DNA of 34,905 nucleotides from JANJWP01 sp964540725 (GCA_964540725.1 CAZINU010000010.1:1-34905), one strand, 5' to 3'; shown: positions 21,894 to 30,584, counted from the first letter of the stretch. Program-made: numbers and translations. Notes: generated from the letters alone by a model not told the origin.

Positions 21894-21921
21894 TTGGCAA
21901 AACCGGGGTTTCGGGTAGTAT
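21894..21921 (+). promoter_or_regulatory. Promoter for the two-component system
   Basis: TTGGCA (21894-21899), 16 bases, TAGTAT (21916-21921), only 18 bases before the ATG at 21940, implying a leader of about 12 bases. Confidence 0.75.
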
Positions 21922-21939
21922 GGGGCAAAGCCGTCCGCC

Positions 21940-22626
21940 ATGAAAACCGTTCTCGTCGTCGAAGACGACGCCTCCATCCGCACGCCGCTCTCGATGTACC
22001 TCGAGCGTTCCGGGTACCGTCCCTACGGAATCGGAAACGGCCTCGAGGTTTTGCCGTTCCTCCGGAAAGAAGGGGCGGACCTCGTCGTGCTCGATATCAA
22101 CCTGCCCGGAAAGGACGGATTGTCGCTGTGCCGCGAAATCCGCGCCGAATTCCCCGTTCCCGTCATCATGCTCTCCGCGCGTTCCGGGGAAGAGGACAAG
22201 GTCCGCGCGTTCGAATACGGCGCCGACGACTACGTTTCCAAGCCGTTCTCGCCCCGCGAGCTGGTCGCCCGTATCGGCACCGTTCTGAAGCGCTCGGAAT
22301 CGAAGGACCGGCCCGTTCCCGAGAACGACCCGCTTCCGGATTTGGCCGTCGGCCGCCTTTTTCTCGAGGGCGCGAATTTCCAAGCCGCCATCGACGGCGC
22401 GGAAATCCGCCTGACGAAAACCGAATTCCTCCTGCTCCACCGGCTCGCGAGCCAAGCGGGAACGGTCGTTACGCGGGCAACCATGATGCACGAGACCTTC
22501 GGGTACGACAACTACCTGTACGACCGAACGATCGACACGCACGTCAAAAACCTTCGGAAGAAGGTAGGCGGCGCCGTCGAGATCGAAACCGTCCGTGGAA
22601 TCGGATACCGACTTACCACGCCGTAA
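21940..22626 (+). CDS. OmpR-family response regulator
   Basis: 228 residues. The receiver domain (1-120) has acidic Asp9/Asp10, the phosphoacceptor Asp52 in VVLDINLPGKDG, Ser79 and Lys101 in SKPFSPREL. The C-terminal winged-helix domain (about 130-228) ends with RTIDTHVKNLRKKV and VRGIGYRLTTP, typical of OmpR/PhoB DNA binding. The histidine kinase starts at the base after its stop codon, so the two form a pair. The stimulus and targets are unknown. The leader is too short for a Shine-Dalgarno site. Confidence 0.95.
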   Translation: MKTVLVVEDDASIRTPLSMYLERSGYRPYGIGNGLEVLPFLRKEGADLVVLDINLPGKDGLSLCREIRAEFPVPVIMLSARSGEEDKVRAFEYGADDYVSKPFSPRELVARIGTVLKRSESKDRPVPENDPLPDLAVGRLFLEGANFQAAIDGAEIRLTKTEFLLLHRLASQAGTVVTRATMMHETFGYDNYLYDRTIDTHVKNLRKKVGGAVEIETVRGIGYRLTTP

Positions 22627-23991
22627 ATGCCGTTTTCCCGACGATTCGTCATATTCCTGTTCTTCATTCTTTCCGGAACGGTCGCGGTGAATTTTTTCGC
22701 GCTCCGGCACTTTTCCGAGAAGTATTTCGCCGAATACGTGGCGACGGTGAAGCGCGATTTGCCCGACATCAACCTCGAACTCGTCGGCGCAGTTATCGCG
22801 GCGAAGAATCTCGACGAAACGACCATGCAGGAATACCGCGACATTCTCCGCGATCTTTCGAATATCTCGAGCGGCCTCGAGCGTTTCTCGAAGAATCCGA
22901 AAAGTTTCCTCCCCTCGGGTTCCGGAGCCCGGGTTCCGGACGCGTCGAAAGATTTCCTTTCCGATCCGATTGCCCGCTCGTTCGCGCTCTCGTCCGAAAT
23001 GCCCGTTCTCTCGAAAATCCTCTCGTTCCGGGCGTTTGGGGCGAATACGCCGGAGGGCGCGTACGCCTCGAAGGTACTCGCCTCCATGTTCTATACGAAC
23101 CTCTTGCTCATCGCGGTGGCGCTCGCGTCCTCATCCGCGTTCATCCGGTGGTCGTTCAAGCCCTTGAAGCCGGTCGTCCGCCGTATTCAGAACATGGCGG
23201 CCCGCCGCGACTACGCCGTCGTCGACTATCGGTCGAAGGACGAATTCTCCCCCCTTATCGCGGCTATTAACGATCTCTCCCACCATCTCGAACTTCAAGA
23301 GAAGATCCGCTCCGATTTTCTTTCCGATTTTTCCCATGAAATCAAGACGCCCATTTCGGCGATCAAGTGCTACCTCGAAGGCATCGAGGACGGGGTCATA
23401 CCCTTGGACGAAAAGAACGTCCGGAGACTTTCGGCCGAAATCGACCGACTCATCCGTATTGCCGACTCCGTCATGCGCATCGAGCGCCTCGAAGGGAAGC
23501 GGACCGAAGAAATCCGCGCCGAACGGGTGGACGTGACCGAGGCCGTCGCGTCGGTAGCCGAAGAATACGCGCCGATGCTTTCGTCCAAGGGGCAGAAGGT
23601 CGAATTCCCCTCCGAGAAACGGTTTTTCGTTCGATTTGACCGCGACGGGCTTTCGCAGATCGTCCACAACGCTTTTTCCAATTTCCACCGCTACGCCGGG
23701 GAAGGGGCGACGCTCTCCGTTCGGTTCCGCCACTCGAGGGACGCTTCGGTCCTCACGTTCGCCGATAACGGAGCGGGGGTCCCGGCCCGGGAGGTCCCGT
23801 TTCTTCGGGAAAAATTCTACCAAGCCGAGAAGTCGCGTACCAACGCTCCGGGAAGGGGCACCGGCATCGGCCTTTCGATTATCGAAAAAATCGTCCGCCT
23901 CCACGGGGGGACGCTCGAAATCCGGAGCGACGAAGGGGTCGGGTTCGAAATGGAAATCCGGGTTCCGAAGATTCCGGGAACGGCGGAATAG
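22627..23991 (+). CDS. Membrane sensor histidine kinase
   Basis: 454 residues. Membrane segment 1 at about 6-26, an extracytoplasmic domain of about 130 residues, segment 2 at about 157-177, then a HAMP-like linker. The HisKA motif DFSHEIKTPISAIK places the phosphorylated histidine at 237. The ATPase domain has an N box (IVHNAFSNFHRYAG), DNGAGVP (G1) and GRGTGIGLSII (G2). It is directly abutted to the response regulator (TAA then ATG), its obvious partner. CPR genomes carry few two-component systems, so a single complete pair may serve a central envelope or host-contact signal; this is inference. Confidence 0.95.
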   Translation: MPFSRRFVIFLFFILSGTVAVNFFALRHFSEKYFAEYVATVKRDLPDINLELVGAVIAAKNLDETTMQEYRDILRDLSNISSGLERFSKNPKSFLPSGSGARVPDASKDFLSDPIARSFALSSEMPVLSKILSFRAFGANTPEGAYASKVLASMFYTNLLLIAVALASSSAFIRWSFKPLKPVVRRIQNMAARRDYAVVDYRSKDEFSPLIAAINDLSHHLELQEKIRSDFLSDFSHEIKTPISAIKCYLEGIEDGVIPLDEKNVRRLSAEIDRLIRIADSVMRIERLEGKRTEEIRAERVDVTEAVASVAEEYAPMLSSKGQKVEFPSEKRFFVRFDRDGLSQIVHNAFSNFHRYAGEGATLSVRFRHSRDASVLTFADNGAGVPAREVPFLREKFYQAEKSRTNAPGRGTGIGLSIIEKIVRLHGGTLEIRSDEGVGFEMEIRVPKIPGTAE

Positions 23992-24061
23992 GAACGTCCG
24001 CGACCACGCGGGCTCAGTGTCGGACCGGAAGCGCCCTTCACCAAAAATTCACGCTCGCGCC

Positions 24062-24089
24062 TTGATTCGGCGCCCGCGTTCCGTATAAC
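24062..24089 (+). promoter_or_regulatory. Promoter for the secreted helical protein
   Basis: TTGATT (24062-24067), 16 bases, TATAAC (24084-24089), 27 bases before the GTG at 24117. It decides in favour of that GTG start. Confidence 0.8.
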
Positions 24090-24116
24090 GGACGGGTATC
24101 CCCATTTTTTCCCGGA

Positions 24117-24587
24117 GTGCCGTTCCGCCTTCTGATCGCCGCCCTCGTTTTCCTCGCCGCCCCGGTTTCCGGGGTTTTTGCCGATGCGGAAGAGGTTGTC
24201 GGAGCTCCCGTATCGGAAAGCGGCTCGGGAACCCCGTCCGCCCAGGTCGAACCGGAAAACGTCCGCACCGAAGACCCCGGCGCTGAACGCGAACGCCAGA
24301 AGGCCATGGACGACGTGAACGCGTTCCTGATAGAATCGTACAAAATCAAGCTCGACAAAACCCTTGCCGAGGTCTACGAGAGCGTCCGATCCGCGTCGAA
24401 AGACGATCCGGCCCTGCAAGTCGCGTTGCTCCGCCGCATCCTTACCGAAATCGAAGCGAAGGTCTCCGTTCTTACGAGCGCGAAGCAAATCAGTCCGAAC
24501 CGGAAGAAAATCCTCCTTTCGGTGTTCACGTACCTACGGTTCAATATCGAATCGAAAATCCGAACGCTCAAGACGGCAGAGGAGTAG
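24117..24587 (+). CDS. Secreted helical protein, unknown
   Basis: 156 residues from GTG. The first 22 residues form a signal peptide (basic MPFR, hydrophobic LLIAALVFLAAPVSG, then FADA as likely cleavage area). After a Glu/Pro/Ser-rich linker comes an alpha-helical domain (about 60-156) rich in Lys, Glu and Leu, e.g. QVALLRRILTEIEAKVSVL. No family recognised. It has its own promoter and stops with TAG. It follows the two-component pair and could be linked to its signal, but only by position. Confidence 0.7.
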   Translation: MPFRLLIAALVFLAAPVSGVFADAEEVVGAPVSESGSGTPSAQVEPENVRTEDPGAERERQKAMDDVNAFLIESYKIKLDKTLAEVYESVRSASKDDPALQVALLRRILTEIEAKVSVLTSAKQISPNRKKILLSVFTYLRFNIESKIRTLKTAEE

Positions 24588-24597
24588 AAAAAATCTT

Positions 24598-24625
24598 TTG
24601 ACTCCCCCCTCTTTTTCCATAGAAT
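24598..24625 (+). promoter_or_regulatory. Promoter of the S10/spc ribosomal operon
   Basis: TTGACT (24598-24603), 16 bases, TAGAAT (24620-24625), the main promoter for the following 19 genes. Confidence 0.82.
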
Positions 24626-24631
24626 CGACCC

Positions 24632-24731
24632 GCTTCGATTTCCGAAGAGTTATGTTCCCGTAGCTAATCCGATCCGACAAACGTCCGGAAACGATGCTAC
24701 GGAACCTCTAATTTATTACTTTTTTCGGCTC
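24632..24731 (+). promoter_or_regulatory. Structured leader of the S10/spc operon
   Basis: About 100 bases, far longer than other leaders here. It contains a hairpin cttcg/cgaag (24633-24647) and a long stem gttcccgtagc (24654-24664) with gctacggaac (24696-24705, one bulged C) enclosing a smaller stem. In Escherichia coli the S10 leader is bound by uL4; a similar feedback site is possible here. Confidence 0.5.
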
Positions 24732-25286
24732 ATGGCCTGAATTATCTGCAAAAAGCTCGAAATGACCCGCGTGGTGAAGGGCGAGGCGTTCGTCCCCGTC
24801 ACCCTTCTCCGGGTTCCCGAGCTCACTATCGCCGCGATTAAGACCGTCGAAAAGGACGGGTACGAGGCAGCGGTCCTCGAAGCGAAGGACGGCAAAGACG
24901 TCGTCCGCCGCGAAGTTCCCCTCACGGGCGCGCTCGCCGGCATGAAGGCCGGAGACGCCGTCACCCTCGATATCCTCGAGGGTATCGAAACCGTCACCAT
25001 CCACGGAGTTTCCAAGGGTAAGGGTTTCGCCGGTGCCATGAAGCGCCACAACTTCTCCGGAGGTCCCGCCGGACACGGTTCCAAGTTCCACCGGGCCCTC
25101 GGTTCCATCGGTTGCCGCAAGCCCCGCCGAACCAAGCCGGGCCAGAAGATGCACGGACACATGGGTACCGATACCGTTACGCTTAAGAAGGTCCCGCTCG
25201 AACTCGTCAACAAGAACCTTTCGGTCATCGCGCTCCGCGGTCCGGTCCCGGGCGCCCGCAACTCGCTCGTCGTACTCGATTTCTAA
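24732..25286 (+). CDS. rplC: 50S ribosomal protein uL3, with one UGA-Gly codon
   Basis: 184 residues. The true start is ATG 24732, giving MA-(UGA)-IICKKLEMTRVV; the UGA at 24738-24740 falls on the conserved Gly of the family's GI-x-x-KKxGMT start. A standard-code reading would start at the internal ATG 24762 and lose ten residues. Hallmarks RHNFSGGPAGHGSKFHRALG and KPGQKMHGHMG are present. uL3 binds 23S rRNA near the peptidyl transferase centre. It is the first gene of the operon, rpsJ being elsewhere. The protein is somewhat short. Confidence 0.95.
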
Positions 25287-25305
25287 CCCCGAACCTCCCG
25301 AAAAT

Positions 25306-25926
25306 ATGGAAGCGATTCTCTACAATCAGGAAGGACAGGAGTCCGGAAAAGTCAAACTCGACAAGGGGGTTTTCGGAAAGGAAATCCTCCCCGGTCTCAT
25401 CCACCGGCTCCTCGTTCTCCAGCAGGCGAACGCCCGCGTCGCGGTCGCCCACACCAAGACCCGCGGAGACGTCAACGGTTCTACCCGCAAGCTCTACAAA
25501 CAGAAAGGAACGGGCCAGGCCCGCGTCGGTGACGCCCGCTCCCCGGTCCGCATCGGCGGAGGCGTCGCCTTCGGTCCGACCAACGCCCGCAACTTCACGA
25601 TCCGGATGAACAAGAAGGAACGCCGTGCCGCGCTCCTCTGCCTCCTCTCCTCGAAGGCCGCCGACAAGAAGGTCGCCGTCATCGAATCCTTCGGTACCGA
25701 ATCCGCGAAGACCAAGGTCATGAAGGGCATCGTCGGCAACATGGGCGTAAAGTCCGCCCTCGTCGCCGTCCTCCCCGAGGACACGAACGCCTTCCAGGGC
25801 GGCCGCAACCTTCCGAACGCCAAATTCATCGGTTCGAACTACCTCAACCCGAAGGATCTCCTCAAGTACGACACGCTCGTCTTCACGAAGGCGTCCCTCG
25901 AAAAGGTAACCGCCTCCTACTCCTAA
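25306..25926 (+). CDS. rplD: 50S ribosomal protein uL4
   Basis: 206 residues. The loop region around TRGDVNGSTRKLYKQKGTGQ and ARVGDARSPVRIGGGVAFGP is the tunnel-lining extension of uL4, in which macrolide resistance changes occur in other bacteria. uL4 regulates the S10 operon in enterobacteria, so the structured leader before rplC may be its target here; this is inference. It lies 19 bases after rplC and stops with TAA. Confidence 0.96.
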   Translation: MEAILYNQEGQESGKVKLDKGVFGKEILPGLIHRLLVLQQANARVAVAHTKTRGDVNGSTRKLYKQKGTGQARVGDARSPVRIGGGVAFGPTNARNFTIRMNKKERRAALLCLLSSKAADKKVAVIESFGTESAKTKVMKGIVGNMGVKSALVAVLPEDTNAFQGGRNLPNAKFIGSNYLNPKDLLKYDTLVFTKASLEKVTASYS

Positions 25927-25940
25927 ACCGCCCAAGTCCC

Positions 25941-26240
25941 ATGAATCTCTTCCAGATCATCAAGCGCCCGGTGGTTTCCGAGAAATCCCAGATGCTCGAA
26001 CTCGAAGGAACCTACGTCGTCGAAGTCGACTCCAACGCCACGAAGGTCGACGTCCGCTCCGCCTTCGAACGCCTCTACGGCGTTAAGGTCGCCTCGGTCA
26101 ACGTCATCAAGACCCGCGAGAAGTTCCGCACCGCCGGACGCCGGATGGCCCAGATGAAGCGCCACCCCGCGAAGAAGGCCCTCGTCACGCTCGCCGGTTC
26201 CGACCGCATCGCCGACTTCCAGAAGATCAAGACGAAATAA
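25941..26240 (+). CDS. rplW: 50S ribosomal protein uL23
   Basis: 99 residues. IIKRPVVSEKSQMLE at the start and the VDSNATKVDVRSAFERLYGV segment identify uL23, which sits at the tunnel exit and docks trigger factor and SRP. It lies between rplD and rplB as in nearly all bacteria, 14 bases after rplD with no Shine-Dalgarno site. Confidence 0.95.
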   Translation: MNLFQIIKRPVVSEKSQMLELEGTYVVEVDSNATKVDVRSAFERLYGVKVASVNVIKTREKFRTAGRRMAQMKRHPAKKALVTLAGSDRIADFQKIKTK

Positions 26241-26263
26241 GTCCCCACCTTACCTTCCATCGC

Positions 26264-27106
26264 ATGCCGATCAAGAGTTATAACCCGACGACCCCGGGCC
26301 GCCGCCAAATGACGGGGTACACGTTCGAGGAAATCACCGCGACCGAGCCGTACAAGCCGCTCACCTTCTACAAGAAGTGCGCTGCCGGACGCAACAATAC
26401 CGGTCGCATCACCGTCCGCCACCAGGGCGCCGGCCACAAGAAGCTCTACCGCATCATCGACTTCGTCTTCGACAAGAAGGATGTTCCGGCCAAGGTCGAA
26501 ACCATCGAATACGATCCGAACCGCACCGGCCGCATCGCCCTCGTCTGCTACAAAGACGGCGAACGCCGCTACGTACTCGCCCACAAGGATATGAAGGTCG
26601 GCGACACCATCGTCACCTCCGAAACCGCCAAGCCGGTTGCCGGAAACAGGCTCCCCATGGGAAAGATCCCGGTAGGCCTCCCCATCCACAACGTCGAACT
26701 CATCGTCGGCATGGGAGCTTCCTCGGTCCGCTCCGCCGGAGCGTACGCCACGGTCATTTCCCAAGAAGGCGAATACAGCCAAGTCAAGCTTCCTTCCGGC
26801 GAAATCCGCCGCGTCCACAAACTCTGCTGGGCAACCATCGGAGCCGTATCGAACGAAGACCACTCCCAAATCGTTATCGGTAAGGCCGGCCGCTCCCGCT
26901 GGATGGGACGCCGCCCGACCGTCCTCGGTTCCTCCATGAACCCGGTCGACCACCCGCACGGAGGAGGCGAAGGACACCAATCCCTCGGTCAGCGCAAGGG
27001 GCCGAAGACTCCGTGGGGCAAGATCGCCCGCGGCGTCATCACCCGCCGCCGCAAAGACACCGACGGTTGGGTCGTCCGCACCCGCCGCGGCAAGCTCCTC
27101 GGCTAA
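26264..27106 (+). CDS. rplB: 50S ribosomal protein uL2
   Basis: 280 residues, full length. MPIKSYNPTTPGRRQMTGY at the N-terminus and NPVDHPHGGGEGHQSLGQ near the C-terminus are diagnostic; the latter holds the conserved His near the peptidyl transferase centre. The region GRNNTGRITVRHQGAGHKK is the RNA-binding loop. It stands in the standard order rplW-rplB-rpsS. It stops with TAA. Confidence 0.97.
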   Translation: MPIKSYNPTTPGRRQMTGYTFEEITATEPYKPLTFYKKCAAGRNNTGRITVRHQGAGHKKLYRIIDFVFDKKDVPAKVETIEYDPNRTGRIALVCYKDGERRYVLAHKDMKVGDTIVTSETAKPVAGNRLPMGKIPVGLPIHNVELIVGMGASSVRSAGAYATVISQEGEYSQVKLPSGEIRRVHKLCWATIGAVSNEDHSQIVIGKAGRSRWMGRRPTVLGSSMNPVDHPHGGGEGHQSLGQRKGPKTPWGKIARGVITRRRKDTDGWVVRTRRGKLLG

Positions 27107-27139
27107 CGAACCCCTTCCAATTACCTTTCGGAAAGTCCT

Positions 27140-27403
27140 ATGACCCGCTCCCTCAAGAAGTGACCCTACATCGACCCGAAGCTCGTCAAGAAGGTCGAAG
27201 CGCTCAACGCGTCCGGTCGCAAAACCGTTATCAAGACCTGGTCCCGCTCCTGCACGGTCGTTCCCGAATTCGTCGGGCACACCTTCGGAGTCCACAACGG
27301 AAAGGCCCACCTTCCGGTCTTCGTCACCGAAGACATGGTCGGACACAAGCTCGGAGAATTCTCGTTCACCCGCCGCTTCGTCGCCCACTCCGGTAACAAG
27401 TAG
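27140..27403 (+). CDS. rpsS: 30S ribosomal protein uS19, with one UGA-Gly codon
   Basis: 87 residues when UGA at 27161-27163 is read as Gly: MTRSLKK-(UGA)-PYIDPKLVKKV, where the family invariably has KKGPY/F. Without this the gene has no start. The C-terminus LGEFSFTRRFVAHSGNK (family: LGEFAPTRTFxGH) confirms identity. uS19 lies in the head and contacts uS13 and A-site tRNA. The only purine-rich bases in the leader (ggaaag) are a weak match to a ribosome binding site. It stops with TAG. Confidence 0.97.
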
Positions 27404-27426
27404 TTCCGTTCCCAATCCAATCTTCC

Positions 27427-27753
27427 ATGAAAGCCCTCGCTAGAAACCTCCGCATTTCCCCGAAGAAGCTGCAGGTCGTCGCCGCAGTCGTCCGGGGCAT
27501 GGATGCGAAAAAGGCCCAGGATACCCTCCGCTACATGCCGGTCAAAGGCGCGAAACTCCTCCTCAAGGTCCTCGAGAGCGCCGTCGCGAACGCCGCCCAC
27601 AACGACTCCCAGGAAGTTTCGACCCTGAAGCTCGCTTCCGTCGTCGTAAACAAGGGCATCGTCTACAAGCGCCACAACCCGATTTCCCGGGGACGCGCCC
27701 ACGCTATTCTCAAGCAGACGTCCCACGTCCGCATCGAGCTTTCCGTCCGCTAA
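27427..27753 (+). CDS. rplV: 50S ribosomal protein uL22
   Basis: 108 residues. RNLRISPKKLQVVAAVVRGM and the C-terminal YKRHNPISRGRAHAILKQTS identify uL22, whose beta-hairpin lines the exit tunnel; the hairpin here is of normal length. It lies 23 bases after rpsS and 22 before rpsC. It stops with TAA. Confidence 0.96.
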   Translation: MKALARNLRISPKKLQVVAAVVRGMDAKKAQDTLRYMPVKGAKLLLKVLESAVANAAHNDSQEVSTLKLASVVVNKGIVYKRHNPISRGRAHAILKQTSHVRIELSVR

Positions 27754-27775
27754 ACTCCTTACCCTTTTCGAACCC

Positions 27776-28411
27776 ATGGGACACAAAGTTAGCCCGCTCG
27801 CCTTCCGTATCGGGTACATCAAGACCTGGAGAACGACCGGATTCTACTCCCGCAAAGACTATCCCGCCGGCGTTTCCACCGACGTGGCGATCCGCCTCGC
27901 CGTCCGCGATTTCCTCAAGGGAATTCCGGTCGCCGCCATCTACCTTTCCCACGAATCCAACCAGACGGTTTCCGTTTCGATCTCCACGGCTCGCGTCGCC
28001 CTCGTTCTCGGAAAGGACGATGAAAACGTCGCGAAACTGACGGACGTCCTTACCAAACGCTTCGGACGAACGTTCCGGGTAGAAGTCAAGGAGGTAAAGA
28101 AGCCGGAACTCTCGGCTCCGCTCGTCGCCGACTCCATCGCCCGCCAAATCGAAAAGCGCATGCCATACCGGCGCGTCATCAAGAACGCCATCTCCCGCTC
28201 CATGGAGAAGGGGGCCCTCGGCATCAAGGTTATCGCCGCCGGACGTCTCAACAACGCCGAAATCGCCCGCGTCGAAACGTACAAGGAGGGCATGATTCCC
28301 CGCGCTACCATCCGTGCCGACATCGACTATGTTACCGAGCGTGCCGAAACCCTCGCGGGAACCGTCGGTATCAAAGTCTGGATTTACAAAGGCGACGTCT
28401 ACAAGAAGTAA
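27776..28411 (+). CDS. rpsC: 30S ribosomal protein uS3
   Basis: 211 residues. MGHKVSPLAFRIGYIKTWR at the start, a KH domain in the N-terminal half, and the C-terminal domain with GALGIKVIAAGRLNNAEIAR and VETYKEGMIPRATIRADIDY. uS3 forms the mRNA entry site with uS4 and uS5 and acts as helicase. Normal length, normal place between rplV and rplP. It stops with TAA. Confidence 0.97.
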   Translation: MGHKVSPLAFRIGYIKTWRTTGFYSRKDYPAGVSTDVAIRLAVRDFLKGIPVAAIYLSHESNQTVSVSISTARVALVLGKDDENVAKLTDVLTKRFGRTFRVEVKEVKKPELSAPLVADSIARQIEKRMPYRRVIKNAISRSMEKGALGIKVIAAGRLNNAEIARVETYKEGMIPRATIRADIDYVTERAETLAGTVGIKVWIYKGDVYKK

Positions 28412-28439
28412 TCCCCATTAGTTTCCAAATTTCCGTCCT

Positions 28440-28841
28440 ATGCTTCAGCCGAGCAGAACCAAATACCGCAAGGGGCAACGCGGCGTCATCCGGGGCATCG
28501 CTACCCGCGGTTCCGAAATCGATTTCGGAGACTTCGCCCTCAAGACGACCGAAGCCGGGTACCTCACGTCCCGCCAGATCGAAGCGGCTCGCCGCGTCAT
28601 CGTCCGCTACCTGAAGAAGGGCGGAAAGATGTGGATCCGCGTCTTCCCGGACAAGCCGTACACCAAGAAGCCGCTTGAAGTCCCGATGGGAGGCGGAAAG
28701 GGGGGTCTCGAAATGTACCGCGCCCCCGTTCGTCCCGGACGCATCATCTTCGAACTCTCCGGAATCCCGGCCGAACAAGCCAAGGAAGCCTTCGATCTCG
28801 CGTCCTACAAGCTTCCGATCAAGACCAAGACCCTCGTTTAG
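28440..28841 (+). CDS. rplP: 50S ribosomal protein uL16
   Basis: 133 residues. MLQPSRTKYRKGQRGVIRG, then LTSRQIEAARRVIVRYLKKG, then WIRVFPDKPYTKKPLEVPMG; all are uL16 hallmarks. It contacts the A-site tRNA elbow and completes large-subunit assembly. It follows rpsC and precedes rpmC in the usual order. It stops with TAG. Confidence 0.97.
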   Translation: MLQPSRTKYRKGQRGVIRGIATRGSEIDFGDFALKTTEAGYLTSRQIEAARRVIVRYLKKGGKMWIRVFPDKPYTKKPLEVPMGGGKGGLEMYRAPVRPGRIIFELSGIPAEQAKEAFDLASYKLPIKTKTLV

Positions 28842-28861
28842 TTCCCATTCCCAACCGTACC

Positions 28862-29074
28862 ATGGCTCAGAAGACCGCAAAAGCCGGCAAGAAGGCAACC
28901 GCCGCTCTCGCCACCCTCGATCGGGAAGGGCTCGAAAAGGAATTGACCGAAGCTCGCCGCGATCTCTACCTTCTCCGCATGAAGCAGGCTGCCGGCGAAC
29001 TGAAAGCGACCCACGAAGTACGTCTCCATAAGAACCGTATCGCCCGGGCCCTCACGTTCCTCTCCGCACTCTAA
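28862..29074 (+). CDS. rpmC: 50S ribosomal protein uL29
   Basis: 70 residues. A short Lys/Ala-rich N-terminus (about 17 residues) precedes the two-helix core with LEKELTEARRDLYLLRMKQA and RLHKNRIARALTFL. uL29 lies by the tunnel exit next to uL23. The N-terminal extension is longer than in most bacteria. Spacing and order (rplP-rpmC-rpsQ) are standard. Confidence 0.92.
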   Translation: MAQKTAKAGKKATAALATLDREGLEKELTEARRDLYLLRMKQAAGELKATHEVRLHKNRIARALTFLSAL

Positions 29075-29087
29075 ACCCCATCTTCCC

Positions 29088-29309
29088 ATGAGAACCAAGA
29101 CCGGCACCGTTACGAGCGCCAAGATGGATAAGACCGTCGTCGTCACCGTCGACGTCTACAAGACCCATCCCAAGTACAAGAAGCGCTACAAGGTTTCCAC
29201 CAAGTTCTACGCGCACGACGAGTCGAACGTTTGCCAAGAAGGCCAGACCGTCACCATCCGCGAAACCCGTCCCCTCTCCAAGACCAAACGCTGGGAGGTC
29301 GTCGCTTAA
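29088..29309 (+). CDS. rpsQ: 30S ribosomal protein uS17
   Basis: 73 residues. MRTKTGTVTSAKMDKTVVVT and FYAHDESNVCQEGQTVTIRE plus RPLSKTKRWEVV are typical. uS17 is an early 16S rRNA binder in the body of the small subunit. It lies 13 bases after rpmC, with the pyrimidine-rich leader ccccatcttccc and no Shine-Dalgarno site. It stops with TAA. Confidence 0.96.
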   Translation: MRTKTGTVTSAKMDKTVVVTVDVYKTHPKYKKRYKVSTKFYAHDESNVCQEGQTVTIRETRPLSKTKRWEVVA

Positions 29310-29330
29310 GTCCGAAAACATTTTCCCCAT

Positions 29331-29699
29331 ATGATCCAAGCGGAATCCCGGCTCGTCGTAGTCGACAATACCGGAGCTAAAGAGCTCCTCTGCATCAAGG
29401 TCCTCGGCGGATCCAAGCGCCGCTACGCGGGCGTCGGCGACATTATCGTCGGCTCCGTGAAAGAAGCGCTTCCCCAGGGCAACGTCAAGAAAAAATCCGT
29501 CGTGAAGGCCGTTATCGTCCGCACGTCGTTCCCCGTCCGCCGCGACGACGGAACCTACGTGTACTCCGACGACAACGCCTGCGTCATCGTAGGCGAAGAT
29601 GGCGAACCGAAGGGAACCCGCGTATTCGGTCCGGTATTCCGCGAACTGAAGGCCAAGGGTTTCCAGAAAATCGTCAGCCTCGCCCCCGAAGTCCTCTAA
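29331..29699 (+). CDS. rplN: 50S ribosomal protein uL14
   Basis: 122 residues. MIQAESRLVVVDNTGAKELL and GTRVFGPVFRELKAKGFQKI are diagnostic. uL14 binds at the subunit interface, where the silencing factor RsfS also docks. It lies in the usual rpsQ-rplN-rplX order. It stops with TAA. Confidence 0.97.
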   Translation: MIQAESRLVVVDNTGAKELLCIKVLGGSKRRYAGVGDIIVGSVKEALPQGNVKKKSVVKAVIVRTSFPVRRDDGTYVYSDDNACVIVGEDGEPKGTRVFGPVFRELKAKGFQKIVSLAPEVL

Positions 29700-29721
29700 T
29701 ATCCTTTTCCGAACTCACCGT

Positions 29722-30027
29722 ATGAAAATCCACTCTGGAGACCTCGTAAAGGTCATCGCCGGGAAGGACAAAGGCAAGGAGGCAAAAGTCCTTTCGGTCG
29801 ATACCAAGGCCGAACGCGTCACCGTCGAAGGCGTCAACGTCGCGAAAAAGCACGTGAAGGGGCAGGGCAACGTTCCCGGCCACATCGTCGAAATCGAGCG
29901 CCCGATCCACGTTTCCAACGTCATGGTCCTCGACCCGTCCACGAAGAAGCCCACCCGCATCGGCTTCAAAATCGAGGAAGGAAAGAAACTCCGGATCGCG
30001 AAGAAGTCCGGTAAAGCCCTCGCATAA
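29722..30027 (+). CDS. rplX: 50S ribosomal protein uL24
   Basis: 101 residues. The KOW motif lies in IHSGDLVKVIAGKDKGKEAK; GVNVAKKHVKG and GHIVEIERPIHVSNVMVLDP follow as in the family. uL24 initiates large-subunit assembly. It lies 12 bases before rplE. It stops with TAA. Confidence 0.96.
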   Translation: MKIHSGDLVKVIAGKDKGKEAKVLSVDTKAERVTVEGVNVAKKHVKGQGNVPGHIVEIERPIHVSNVMVLDPSTKKPTRIGFKIEEGKKLRIAKKSGKALA

Positions 30028-30038
30028 CCCTCCCCCGT

Positions 30039-30584
30039 ATGTCTCTCGATTTTAAGAAACGTTACCAGGAAGAAATCCTTCCGAAGCTCCGCAAAGATCT
30101 CGGCATCGAGAACGTAATGCAGACCCCGAAGATCGAAAAGATCGTATTGAATATGGGAATCGGCACCTACGTCGCGAGCGGAAACAAGGACTTCTCGAGC
30201 CTGAAGAGCGACTTCGCCCTCATTGCCGGACAACTCCCCAAGGTCCAGTCTTCCCGCAAGTCCATCTCGAACTTCAAGCTTCGCGAAGGCATGCCCGTCG
30301 GAATGACCGTCACCCTCCGCGGCGACCGCATGTACGCCTTCCTTCAGAAGCTCATCGCGATCATTCTCCCCCGGGTCCGCGACTTCCGCGGAATCTCCGC
30401 GAAATCGTTCGATGCCGAAGGAAACTTCAACTTCGGAATCAAGGAACACACCATTTTCCCGGAAGTTCCCCAGAACGACGTCGTCAAGCCGCACGGCCTC
30501 CAGATTACGTTGAAAATCCGGAACGGCTCCAAGGAATCTTCCAAGGCCCTTCTTGACGCTCTCGGTTTCCCCTTTACGAAATAG
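30039..30584 (+). CDS. rplE: 50S ribosomal protein uL5
   Basis: 181 residues. ENVMQTPKIEKIVLNMGIGT, FKLREGMPVGMTVTLRGDRM and the C-terminal region with FNFGIKEHTIFPEV identify uL5, the 5S rRNA-binding protein of the central protuberance. Full length. rpsN follows after 19 bases. It stops with TAG. Confidence 0.97.
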   Translation: MSLDFKKRYQEEILPKLRKDLGIENVMQTPKIEKIVLNMGIGTYVASGNKDFSSLKSDFALIAGQLPKVQSSRKSISNFKLREGMPVGMTVTLRGDRMYAFLQKLIAIILPRVRDFRGISAKSFDAEGNFNFGIKEHTIFPEVPQNDVVKPHGLQITLKIRNGSKESSKALLDALGFPFTK

